64,000 nt of DNA from Corynebacterium falsenii (GTDB lineage Bacteria > Actinomycetota > Actinomycetes > Mycobacteriales > Mycobacteriaceae), in NCBI RefSeq assembly GCF_020099275.1, contig NZ_CP083646.1, forward strand, positions 868,001 through 932,000. Direction: 5' to 3'. Within the stretch, counting starts at the first letter, position 1; each line of letters begins with the position of its first letter. Shown one piece after another: positions 32,438 through 40,381 of this stretch. Made by a program: the position numbers and the translations under genes. The notes below the pieces were generated by a model. It was not told where the DNA came from and ran no database searches. It saw only the letters and a program-made list of their open reading frames with translations.

Positions 32438-33577
32438 ATGAATTTCCCCCCGGCGCGCCGCGGCACACTAGCCTCCATCGCAGCAGAACTCGGGGTCTCC
32501 CGCACCACCGTCTCCAACGCCTACAACAGGCCCGATCAGCTCTCGCCCAAGCTCCGGGAGAAAATCCTGCAAACGGCCAACCGGCTGGGCTACCCGGGCC
32601 CCGACCCCACGGCCCGGTCCCTGCGCACCCGCCACGCGGGCGCCATCGGGGTGCTGCTCACCGAGGACATGACGTACGCGTTCGAGGACCAGGCGTCGTT
32701 GGAGTTCGTCTCCGGCATCTCCGTGGCCTGTAGCACCATGGACGCATCGATGCTGCTGATTCCTGCTGGCGTCGAATCAAACGACAAACCAGAACCAGCG
32801 GACACGGCAGCACGAGCGGCGCAACTGATCGGCCAGGCGGCAGTAGACGGGTTCATCGTGTACTCCGTGGCGGCCGATGACCCGTTCCTCGACGCGGTAC
32901 AGCACCGCGGACTGCCGACCGTCATCTGCGACCAGCCCGCCGAGGTGCCCGGCGGCAACTTCGTGGGCATCGACGACCGGCACGCGATCCAACCCGCCGT
33001 GCGGACGCTCGTGGACGCCGGGCACCGCAACATCGGCATCCTCTGCATTCGCCTGGATCGGCACCCCAACAACGGGCCGGTGACGGCCGAGCGGCTCGCC
33101 AACGCGCAGATGCACGTCCAGCGCTCCCGCGTGCAGGGGGTGCTCGACGTGCTAAGCACCATCGATCCAACCGGCGAGCCGGCCAGCGCCGACACCGTGC
33201 CGATCGTGGAACGGCACATCAACAACGAAGCCACCGCGTACTCGGCGGCCGAGGAACTTCTCACGGCCCACCCCGAGCTCACCGCCGTGGTGTGCACGAC
33301 GGACTCGCAGGCACTCGGGGTGCTCGCCTACGCGGAGGACGCCGGGCTGACGATTCCAGGGGACCTCAGCGTGACCGGGTTCGACGGGATTCCGCAGGCC
33401 GTGGACCAGGGCGTGACCACTGTGAGTCAGCCCAGCCGGGCGAAAGGTCTGGAAGCGGGGGAGATGCTGGCGCAGCTCATCAAGAGCCAGGACGCGAAGA
33501 AGCCGCAGGCGCCGCAGCGGGTGGAGTTGCCGACTGAGCTGATCGAGGGCACGTCGGTGGGGGCGCCGCGGATATAG
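32438..33577 (+). CDS. LacI-family transcriptional regulator
   Basis: 379 aa from ATG 32438 (MNFPPARRGTLAS). The longer frame from 32351 lacks support. An N-terminal helix-turn-helix (TLASIAAELGVSRTTVSNAY) with the hinge-helix region is followed by a periplasmic-binding-protein-like ligand domain (HAGAIGVLLTEDMTYAFED, AVVCTTDSQALGVLAYAED, ITGFDG-like VTGFDGIPQAVDQG). Lone gene between the metal importer and trehalose genes. Ligand and targets unknown. Confidence 0.9.
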   Translation: MNFPPARRGTLASIAAELGVSRTTVSNAYNRPDQLSPKLREKILQTANRLGYPGPDPTARSLRTRHAGAIGVLLTEDMTYAFEDQASLEFVSGISVACSTMDASMLLIPAGVESNDKPEPADTAARAAQLIGQAAVDGFIVYSVAADDPFLDAVQHRGLPTVICDQPAEVPGGNFVGIDDRHAIQPAVRTLVDAGHRNIGILCIRLDRHPNNGPVTAERLANAQMHVQRSRVQGVLDVLSTIDPTGEPASADTVPIVERHINNEATAYSAAEELLTAHPELTAVVCTTDSQALGVLAYAEDAGLTIPGDLSVTGFDGIPQAVDQGVTTVSQPSRAKGLEAGEMLAQLIKSQDAKKPQAPQRVELPTELIEGTSVGAPRI

Positions 33578-33608
33578 CGGCTGTGGCTGCGGCTGGGGCT
33601 GCAGCTGC

Positions 33609-34466
33609 TTAGCGCTGACGGCGGGCCTTCGCGAGCGCCTGGAGGAAGTCGCGCACGTCCTCCGGAGCCTTGAGGCTCCGGTTCGCGCTCGTGGCACCGC
33701 CGCCCACGCGGATGCCCAGGTCGCGACTGTAATCCAGGGTGCTCAACACCGTTTCGTCCGTGGTGTCATCGCCGGCGAACACCACGGTGAGATCGTTGGG
33801 GTTCACCCGCTCCCGATAGCCCTGGATGAACTCACCCTTCGTGGTGGAAACGACCGCGATCTCGAGGATGTTCTTGCCCTCCGTGATGTGACTCGACGCA
33901 TGGCCAGCCGCAAAAGACCGTAGTTCGGCGGCTGCGGCCGTGGCGGCGTCGGAGTCCTTGACCGTGCGAGTGTGTAGCCCCACGGCAACGGGCTTGTACT
34001 CCACCCATGCGCCGGGAAGGCCACTGGCGATGGATTCGGCACGCTCGCCGAGGTCGTGAAGCAGCTGTGACTGCTCATCAGTGAGCTCGAGCGCAGACGC
34101 TCCCGAACCTGCCGCGGCGGGGGAGGGCTCGGCGCCGTGGCTACCCACGAGCAGAACGGGGCCATCAGCGGGCAACTCAGTGGCGCGGGTGAGCTGGTCC
34201 ATATTGCGCCCGGAAATCACCATGGCCGTGGTGTGCGGCGCTGCGGCGAGCTCGGTGAGGGCGTCGATGGCACCATCGATGGCGCGAACCCCGTAAGGAT
34301 CGTCGGAAAAGTGGGCCAGTGTGCCGTCGAAATCCATGGCCACGAGCAGGTCAGGGGCGGCAGCCAGGGAAACGATGTCTTGATCAGTCAGCGGGCGCGG
34401 GGCGGCAGAACCGGCGGGAGCAGAGGAATCGAAGGAAGAAGGGGAAGCGGGGTCTGGCGCGCTCAT
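33609..34466 (-). CDS. otsB: Trehalose-6-phosphate phosphatase
   Basis: 285 aa. HAD-superfamily enzyme removing phosphate from trehalose 6-phosphate, the second step of the OtsA-OtsB route. Motif I is VAMDFDGTLAHFSDDP (near residue 42), motif II VISGRN, the cap region SHGAEPSP, and motif IV VVFAGDDTTDETVL. A Ser/Pro/Ala-rich leader of ~30 residues precedes the domain. It follows otsA and the small lipoprotein gene in the same direction, with a gap of about 10 nt, suggesting one transcript. Confidence 0.92.
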   Translation of the reverse strand: MSAPDPASPSSFDSSAPAGSAAPRPLTDQDIVSLAAAPDLLVAMDFDGTLAHFSDDPYGVRAIDGAIDALTELAAAPHTTAMVISGRNMDQLTRATELPADGPVLLVGSHGAEPSPAAAGSGASALELTDEQSQLLHDLGERAESIASGLPGAWVEYKPVAVGLHTRTVKDSDAATAAAAELRSFAAGHASSHITEGKNILEIAVVSTTKGEFIQGYRERVNPNDLTVVFAGDDTTDETVLSTLDYSRDLGIRVGGGATSANRSLKAPEDVRDFLQALAKARRQR

Positions 34467-34475
34467 GGGTTCGGA

Positions 34476-35054
34476 TCACTTGTCCTTGCCGGAGTCGCCC
34501 GAGTCTGTGTTGGCGGGGCCGCTAATGAAAGCCACGCCGTAATCGTTCTGCCACTGCTGGTCGTCCTTGTGGATCTGCATGAGCTTCAGCGCGTTGTCCT
34601 GTGGGCGGGTGACCTTGAGATCCTGGTGGGCGAGCACATTACGCAGGCGAACGGCGGTTTCCTCATCACCGGGCTGGCACTGCTTGTGGGGAGTACTGTC
34701 GTCGCTGGAGTCGGTGTTGAATTCGTCAATCTTGAGGTTCTGGTAGTCACCAGTCCATGACAACTTGCCGAACAGGCGCACGCAGCCGCTCTCGCCGGTG
34801 AAGTGGTCCTCGCCGAAGACCAGGTAGGTCCGCGCCTGGCTTGGGGGTGGCAGCAGGCCACCCGCGGAAACCTCATCGTAGATGTGGCTGACCTGCCACT
34901 GGGTATCACCTAGCGGGGACTTGTCCGAGGAGCTGCAGGCGGTCATTGCGCCGACGCCAAGCGTTGCCACAGCCACAGCCGCGGCTGCGGTAGTAACCGT
35001 GCGAGAGCGGGTGCGCCCTGCCTTGTCTGCCGGGGAAGAAGAAACGTTAGCCAT
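34476..35054 (-). CDS. Small lipoprotein with META/HslJ-like domain
   Basis: 192 aa from ATG 35054 (MANVSSSPADK), 12 nt after the otsA stop. The longer frame would overlap otsA. A basic N-terminus, hydrophobic stretch and lipobox MTAC indicate an exported lipoprotein. GDTQWQVSHIYD and the later FGEDHFTGESGCVRLFGKL resemble META/HslJ-like domains. It lies between otsA and otsB, a conserved-looking but unexplained linkage. It ends in an Asp/Ser/Lys tail. Function unknown. Confidence 0.75.
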   Translation of the reverse strand: MANVSSSPADKAGRTRSRTVTTAAAAVAVATLGVGAMTACSSSDKSPLGDTQWQVSHIYDEVSAGGLLPPPSQARTYLVFGEDHFTGESGCVRLFGKLSWTGDYQNLKIDEFNTDSSDDSTPHKQCQPGDEETAVRLRNVLAHQDLKVTRPQDNALKLMQIHKDDQQWQNDYGVAFISGPANTDSGDSGKDK

Positions 35055-35065
35055 CCGGTCGGATC

Positions 35066-36541
35066 TCACCTTTCGGGGTCGATTGATCGAAGCTGTTCCA
35101 AGAACGTCGCCGCCCAACGATCAACGTCGTTGTCGCGGGTGTGTTCCCACATCTGCTCCATCCGCTCCTTACGCTTGGCCGGGTCATCCTCCACAGCCCG
35201 CATCACAGCGGCGGCGATGGATTCCACATCGTGCGGGTTACACAAGTATGCCTGCACCAACTGCGTGGCCGCACCGGCGAACTCGGAGAGCACCAAGGCC
35301 CCCGACCCATCGGAGTGGCACGCCACGTATTCCTTGGCCACCAGGTTCATGCCGTCCTTCAGCGGCGTGACCAGCATGATGTCCGCGGCGGCATACAGGC
35401 CCACGATCTGCTCAAACGGCAGGCCGGAGTGCCGATACTGCACCACGGATCGGCCCAGGCTGCCGTGGTTGCCGTTGATACGAGAGACCGTCTGCTCCAC
35501 CATCTCGCGGGTGCGCTGGTAGTCATCCAGCCGCTCACGCGATGGTGTGGCGACCTGCACCATCACCACGTCCTCGGCGTTGAGCTTCCCGCTATCCAGC
35601 AGATACTCCAAGGCCTCGAGGCGCTGCAGGATGCCCTTCGTGTAGTCCAGCCGGTCCACACCGGCAATGAGCAACTTGGGGTGGCCCAGCTGGGCCCGCA
35701 GGTCCGTGGCCACGGCCATAACCTCCGGGTCGTTAGCCTTGGCATTGACCTGGGCGGAGTCGATGGAAATGGGGAACGCACCGACCTTCACCGACCGGCC
35801 GTCCTCCAACTCCACGGTGCCCACGATGTGGCCCTCCTCCGGCAGGCGTGCCCCGCGCAGGTAGGTGGCGCTGTCGCTGGAATCCTGGATGGTCACCTCA
35901 TAGCCCAACGCGCGGAGCGTGAGCATGAAGTTGCGGGCGGAATCCTGCGTGTGGAAGCCGATCACGTCTGCGCCGAGGGTGCCCTCCAGCACGCTGGTGC
36001 GCCACGGCATCTGCCGGAACAGCTCCGGCGAGGGGAAGGGGATGTGCAGGAAGAATCCGATGCAGACATCGTCGCGCATGGCGCGCAGTTGGCCCGGCAC
36101 GAGGTGCAGTTGGTAATCCTGCACCCACACGGTCGCGCCCTCGGCGGCTTCCGCGCTAGCGGCCTCGGCGAAGCGCTTGTTCACATCCTGGTAGCGGTCC
36201 CACCAGTCGCGATTAAACGTGGGCGGCACGATGAGGTCGTGGTACAGCGGCCACAGCGTGGCGTTGGAGAAGCCCTCGTAGAACTTCTCGAAGTCTTCCG
36301 CGCTGAGGTTGACCGGCAGTAGCGTCAGCCCCGTCTCCTCGGCGGAGGGCAGTTCGTCGGCCGTGACCTCGTCGGTGGATCCGGGCCAGCCGACCCAGGC
36401 GCCATCGTTGGCCTGGAGAACCGGGCGGAGCGCGGTCACAAGCCCGCCGGGGGAGGGAGTCCAGGTTGATTCGCCCGTGTCGGGATCGGTGCTGCGGTCA
36501 ACGGGCAGGCGGTTGGCAACGACAACGAAGTCGGAGCTCAT
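35066..36541 (-). CDS. otsA: Trehalose-6-phosphate synthase
   Basis: 491 aa. GT20 retaining transferase making trehalose 6-phosphate from a nucleotide-glucose donor and glucose 6-phosphate. Visible family features are VVVANRLPVDR at the start, WVGWPGST, VWVQDYQLHLVPGQLR, IGFFLHIPFPSPELFR, GVDRLDYTKGI and the closing PLKDGMNLVAKEYVAC. In mycolate-containing actinobacteria trehalose also feeds trehalose mycolate synthesis. It starts 6 nt after the stop of the Lys/Thr-tailed gene. Confidence 0.95.
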   Translation of the reverse strand: MSSDFVVVANRLPVDRSTDPDTGESTWTPSPGGLVTALRPVLQANDGAWVGWPGSTDEVTADELPSAEETGLTLLPVNLSAEDFEKFYEGFSNATLWPLYHDLIVPPTFNRDWWDRYQDVNKRFAEAASAEAAEGATVWVQDYQLHLVPGQLRAMRDDVCIGFFLHIPFPSPELFRQMPWRTSVLEGTLGADVIGFHTQDSARNFMLTLRALGYEVTIQDSSDSATYLRGARLPEEGHIVGTVELEDGRSVKVGAFPISIDSAQVNAKANDPEVMAVATDLRAQLGHPKLLIAGVDRLDYTKGILQRLEALEYLLDSGKLNAEDVVMVQVATPSRERLDDYQRTREMVEQTVSRINGNHGSLGRSVVQYRHSGLPFEQIVGLYAAADIMLVTPLKDGMNLVAKEYVACHSDGSGALVLSEFAGAATQLVQAYLCNPHDVESIAAAVMRAVEDDPAKRKERMEQMWEHTRDNDVDRWAATFLEQLRSIDPER

Positions 36542-36547
36542 GGTTAT

Positions 36548-36925
36548 CTACTCGGCCTTCTTGGTGGTTTTCTTCGTGGTCTTTTTCGCCGTGCTCTTGG
36601 TGGCAGCCTTCTTCGTGGTCTTCTTGGCCGTGCTCTTGGTGGCTGCCTTCTTGGTGGTCTTCTTCGCAGCCTTCTTCGACGCCCGCTTGGTGGTCTTGCG
36701 GGTGGACTTCGTGGCCTCCTGCTCAGCTTCTTCTAGCTCAGCGACCACGCGCCGGTGGATCAGCCCCTCCGGCTCCACACCGAGCATGCACATGAGCGTT
36801 GCCGCATCCAGGAAGTCCTCCGAATACGTCGCCACAATGCGCTGCGCGGCTGCGGCGGTTTCGGCCTCGACGGCATGCAGGGATTCATTGTTGGCGGAAC
36901 GGTTGTCAGTGACCTTGGGAGGCAC
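36548..36925 (-). CDS. Small protein with Lys/Thr/Ala repeat tail
   Basis: 125 aa. The N-terminal ~70 residues are mildly acidic and helical (AAAAQRIVATYSEDFLDAAT). From about residue 75 a repetitive tail of KKTTKKAATKSTAKKTTKK units runs to the end, much like histone H1 or HupB-type tails that bind DNA. It is the first gene of the otsA-lipoprotein-otsB run. Family not recognised. A nucleic-acid-binding role is inferred only from the tail. The repeat DNA (near 36560-36690) is prone to length change. Confidence 0.75.
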   Translation of the reverse strand: MPPKVTDNRSANNESLHAVEAETAAAAQRIVATYSEDFLDAATLMCMLGVEPEGLIHRRVVAELEEAEQEATKSTRKTTKRASKKAAKKTTKKAATKSTAKKTTKKAATKSTAKKTTKKTTKKAE

Positions 36926-37013
36926 GTGCCAGACCCCTTTTCTATAAATCGTGTGAAAAGAACTCGTGTAAAACTCTGCGTCAAACGCTGTGGAACTGCG
37001 ACGCCCCTAACCT

Positions 37014-38630
37014 TTAATACTTTACGTCATCCGGCCCATCGGTGTCTGCCTCGGTGCCTTCCTGCTGGGCTTTCTCCCGGGCTTCATCTTCGGTATCGCG
37101 CATTTGCCGGTCCAGCAGCCATTGGCTCTGCGAGCCCTTCTTTTGGCGCCGCAGCCAGTGCAACGGCTGACGGACCCGCCCGTGCTGATCGAGGTGCGGT
37201 TCCTGCTCCGTGGGGCGCTTGCCCGCCTTGGGGCGCCGTAGCTGGTTGTAGCGGTGAAGAATACGTGGGCGTCGAATACGACGAGCGACCCATTCGCCCA
37301 ACACCACGCCAGCAGCGAGGCAGGTGGCGGTGGTCAGAGCGACACCGAGATTGGACATACCAACCACGAACTGGTCATTGAGCAGCGAACTCATGCCGCG
37401 GTACAGCGCCAGGCCGGGCAGGAACGGAGTAATGCCCGCGGCCGCCGTGATTTGGGGTGGGATCATATAGCGGCGAGACAGCAGACCGCCGGCGAGTCCG
37501 ATCATGATCGACGCCGCCCCGTCCGCAACCACGTAGGAGCCTCCCAGAACGTCTTGGATGAAGAAAAACGCCACGGAGGCGATGAAAGCAGTGAGCCCCG
37601 CAATGGCCATCGCCCGGCGTTCACAAAAGCACGCCCCGCAGAAGAACACGGTCGCAGCCGCGCCGGAGATGATCTGAATGGGCACCGTGCCGAGATCGCC
37701 GGAGGTGTGGGAGGTGTCAATGGGCGGCAGGGTGATGCCGATGACCGACATGGTTTGGATACCGGCGGCGATACCGGTGATGATGCCGCCGGTCTGCACG
37801 AGTGTCTCGTAGAAACGCGCGGCCGAAGTGACTGGCGCGCCGGTGATGCCATCCTGGAGGGCCTGGACCAGCGTCAATCCCGCCAGCAGGGCAACGATGG
37901 ACGAACCGATGATGAGGCTGGGTGGCATGTATAAATCAAGGGCATCGGCTGCGGCGAAGGTGATTGCCGCGGGGATGACCGCGGCGAAGCCGCCGAGGAT
38001 GTTCTGGAAGAACAATGGAAGGGATTTCGACGCCAGCCAGGCGTTCGCAAACACGGTGAAGATCGTGGTGATGCCCGCGACGATCGCCACGGCCCATCCA
38101 CCGCCGAGCAACAGGGCAACGGCTGCAGCGAACCCGCCCCACGACAACAGGGCGTACCGGTTGCGGTAGGGCAGGGGAGAGGTCTCGATATCGAAGAGAA
38201 TCTTCTGCGCGAGATCCAGGGGTGTGGCGCCGGCGACGATGGAACGCACCAGCCGGTCCACCTCCGTGATGTGGGAGAAGTCTGTAGCGAGCTGGTGCAC
38301 CACGCGGAACACGTTGGTGGGCGGCTGGTCGTTGGCGAAGCGGGCGTAGACGTTGATGGTATTCAACGTGATGTCCACGTGCGTGTACCGCAGACCGTAG
38401 GCGCTCATGATGCCGCGGATCTGCGCCTTGGCATCGGAGTTACCCGTGCCCGCGGCGAGCAGTAGGTCGCCGATGCGTGCAGCGAGGTCCATGACGGCAT
38501 GGACCTGCACGGGATCGGAGAGGTTGACCGGCGCCAGCGGGGAGGGCGGCGGTGCCATGCGGATAGCGTCAATGGTGGCCCGATTGCCCGAAAAGAGCAT
38601 GTCGGAGCCCTTTTTGATGATATCCCTCAT
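37014..38630 (-). CDS. thrE: Threonine/serine exporter ThrE
   Basis: 538 aa from ATG 38630. A start at 38648 is also possible. The region MAPPPSPLAPVNLSD, followed by AARIGDLLLAAGTGNSDAKA and YGLRYTHVDITLNTINVYA, closely follows corynebacterial ThrE. About ten hydrophobic segments follow (for example WAVAIVAGITTIFTVFANAW and LIIGSSIVALLAGLTLVQAL). The long hydrophilic C-terminal tail (RPKAGKRPTEQEPHLDQHG) is rich in Lys, Glu and Asp. ThrE exports threonine and serine by proton motive force. A palindrome lies upstream. Confidence 0.93.
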   Translation of the reverse strand: MRDIIKKGSDMLFSGNRATIDAIRMAPPPSPLAPVNLSDPVQVHAVMDLAARIGDLLLAAGTGNSDAKAQIRGIMSAYGLRYTHVDITLNTINVYARFANDQPPTNVFRVVHQLATDFSHITEVDRLVRSIVAGATPLDLAQKILFDIETSPLPYRNRYALLSWGGFAAAVALLLGGGWAVAIVAGITTIFTVFANAWLASKSLPLFFQNILGGFAAVIPAAITFAAADALDLYMPPSLIIGSSIVALLAGLTLVQALQDGITGAPVTSAARFYETLVQTGGIITGIAAGIQTMSVIGITLPPIDTSHTSGDLGTVPIQIISGAAATVFFCGACFCERRAMAIAGLTAFIASVAFFFIQDVLGGSYVVADGAASIMIGLAGGLLSRRYMIPPQITAAAGITPFLPGLALYRGMSSLLNDQFVVGMSNLGVALTTATCLAAGVVLGEWVARRIRRPRILHRYNQLRRPKAGKRPTEQEPHLDQHGRVRQPLHWLRRQKKGSQSQWLLDRQMRDTEDEAREKAQQEGTEADTDGPDDVKY

Positions 38631-38654
38631 GAATGTAGCCACCCCCATACCGTA

Positions 38655-38669
38655 CCGCCACGGTGGCGG
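38655..38669. promoter_or_regulatory. Perfect 15-bp palindrome upstream of thrE
   Basis: CCGCCAC-G-GTGGCGG stands 25 bp before the thrE start, in the 194-bp gap to the tRNA gene. It could be an operator or a transcript hairpin. No regulator is suggested by neighbours. Confidence 0.4.
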
Positions 38670-38823
38670 GGATTTCTAGGCAGGTGGGGCGTAGCAACGC
38701 GCTGGGTGGGGCATGGTGGCCGTGGTTTCTGTGTGGTGGCTCGGGGGTGCTACTCTGGTCTGCGCTAAAGCGAAAGCTGTCGGAACTTTTTTCTGTAAGA
38801 TTCCTTGAGCATTCTTTGGCATT

Positions 38824-38896
38824 GCTGGAGTGGCGCAATCGGTAGCGCAACGGTCTTGTAAACCGTAGGTTGCGAGTTCAAGTCTCGTCTCCAGCT
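38824..38896 (+). tRNA. tRNA-Thr (anticodon TGT)
   Basis: 73 nt. The acceptor stem GCTGGAG pairs with CTCCAGC (38889-38895). The D arm is GCGC/GCGC with AATCGGTA. The anticodon arm CGGT-CTTGTAA-ACCG gives anticodon TGT for ACA codons. The T arm contains GAGTTCAAGTCTC. All four arms fold without mismatch. The CCA end is not encoded. The rest of 38631-39085 holds only the thrE upstream region and an unremarkable spacer. Confidence 0.97.
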
Positions 38897-39085
38897 CACT
38901 GAGCACCGCGCGTTGAAGGTGTAAAAATATACGAAGATACGGGGACAGTCGTGGATTCGGGATGGCCCATTCCGTAGCGGATCGAGCTTGGGGTACCCGC
39001 GACGATGGAGCGGTACAGGCCAGCCGGCAGAATGCCCTTCGCTTGCCCCGCGCACCTGTGGTGCCCCGTGGTATGTGTATCTATC

Positions 39086-40381
39086 GTGAATCCGCCTCAG
39101 TCGCATCCGCCAAGACCACCATATTCATCACAGCCATCACGACAATTTCAGCCGCAGCAATCACAGCAACCACCGCAACCGCAGCGTCCGCAGCACATGC
39201 ATTCGCGCCCGCCACAACCACCGCAGCCAGCACAGCCACCACAACCGCCACAGCCACCGAGGATCGCACCACCACCACCGCCGCTGGGCTCGCGCCCACC
39301 GCACCCACCGCACCCACCGCACCCACCGCACCCACCGCGCAGACCGACGCCGAGGAGCCCGAAGCAGAGCGCGAGCCTGCTGACAGTGTTAGCGATCATA
39401 GGGGCCATAGCCGTGGGATCCGTTGTGGCGTCGAACCTGTTGGGCTCGCACGAAGACGTCATGGCCAACAAATCCAGAAACTCCACATTGTCCGGAAAAC
39501 CAACCGACGTCCCGGAGCCATCAACCACTCCGGGGCCGGACTCATCCATTGGGGGAACGTCAATTGCCCGCCCGTCACCATCGACGAGCGCACCGGGCTC
39601 TGGGGGACCATTGCCGAATGATCCGGGGGGATCGGCCAAGATTGGGGAGAACGACGCCGAGAAAATTGAACGGCGCAAGATCTATCAAAACAGCCGAGAC
39701 TTCCGCTTCCTCGAATACGGCGGCACCATCGAGCCGGGGGCAATGTACATCGTCAAACACCGCGACGGCTCGGCAGGCAAGTGCTCCTTCGGCTGGATGG
39801 TGGGCCAGAAAGGCCGAGTGTTCAACCTCACCGCTGGTCATTGCGGGCAGGTCGGGGACAAAGTGTACGTCCAGAAGGACGGGGCTGATCCCGTCAATGT
39901 CGGCGAAATCGTCTGGCAAGAATTCAACGGCAGCGGCCAGGGGAACGGTCGGGGTAGTAGGTCGGACATCGGCGTGGGCCCTGACTATGCGCTCATCGAG
40001 TTCTACTCCAATTACGTCAAGTACGTCCAAGCGACACCCAGCGTGGCACTCGCCGGGATGCCGCTGAAGCTCGGAGGATCGAAGGACGCAGACTGGCTGA
40101 AACAGAACCGCCCCTACATGTGCCTGTTCGGCTGGCGTACCGGGCTGGCCTGCGGCGAGTTCGTGCAGTTGACCAGCCAGTACACCATCCGCTTCGAGGG
40201 TCAGTTGGATTCCGGCGACAGTGGCGGTGCCGTATGGGCTTTCGACCCGTCCGACCCCACAGCCAGCACGATCTACGCTGTGGCCATCACGAGCTTCGAG
40301 CAAGACAACGATGCCACCCTCGCGGGTGGCAAAGTCATCGGCCCCGTCATGACGGGCAAGGGCCTTTCGATGCGCAACTAG
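39086..40381 (+). CDS. Membrane-anchored trypsin-like serine protease
   Basis: About 431 aa if the GTG at 39086 (VNPPQSHPPRPP) is the start. The open frame reaches back to 39005 and the true start is unclear. The cytoplasmic N-terminus is Pro/Gln/His-rich (PPHPPHPPHPPHPPRRP) and is followed by one transmembrane helix (SASLLTVLAIIGAIAVGSVV) and an S1-type protease domain outside the cell. The triad is visible as His in LTAGHCG, Asp in GPDYALIEF and Ser in LDSGDSGGAVWAF. Two cysteines near CLFGWRTGLAC may form a disulfide. The stop overlaps the convergent oleate hydratase gene by 4 nt. Confidence 0.85.
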   Translation: MNPPQSHPPRPPYSSQPSRQFQPQQSQQPPQPQRPQHMHSRPPQPPQPAQPPQPPQPPRIAPPPPPLGSRPPHPPHPPHPPHPPRRPTPRSPKQSASLLTVLAIIGAIAVGSVVASNLLGSHEDVMANKSRNSTLSGKPTDVPEPSTTPGPDSSIGGTSIARPSPSTSAPGSGGPLPNDPGGSAKIGENDAEKIERRKIYQNSRDFRFLEYGGTIEPGAMYIVKHRDGSAGKCSFGWMVGQKGRVFNLTAGHCGQVGDKVYVQKDGADPVNVGEIVWQEFNGSGQGNGRGSRSDIGVGPDYALIEFYSNYVKYVQATPSVALAGMPLKLGGSKDADWLKQNRPYMCLFGWRTGLACGEFVQLTSQYTIRFEGQLDSGDSGGAVWAFDPSDPTASTIYAVAITSFEQDNDATLAGGKVIGPVMTGKGLSMRN

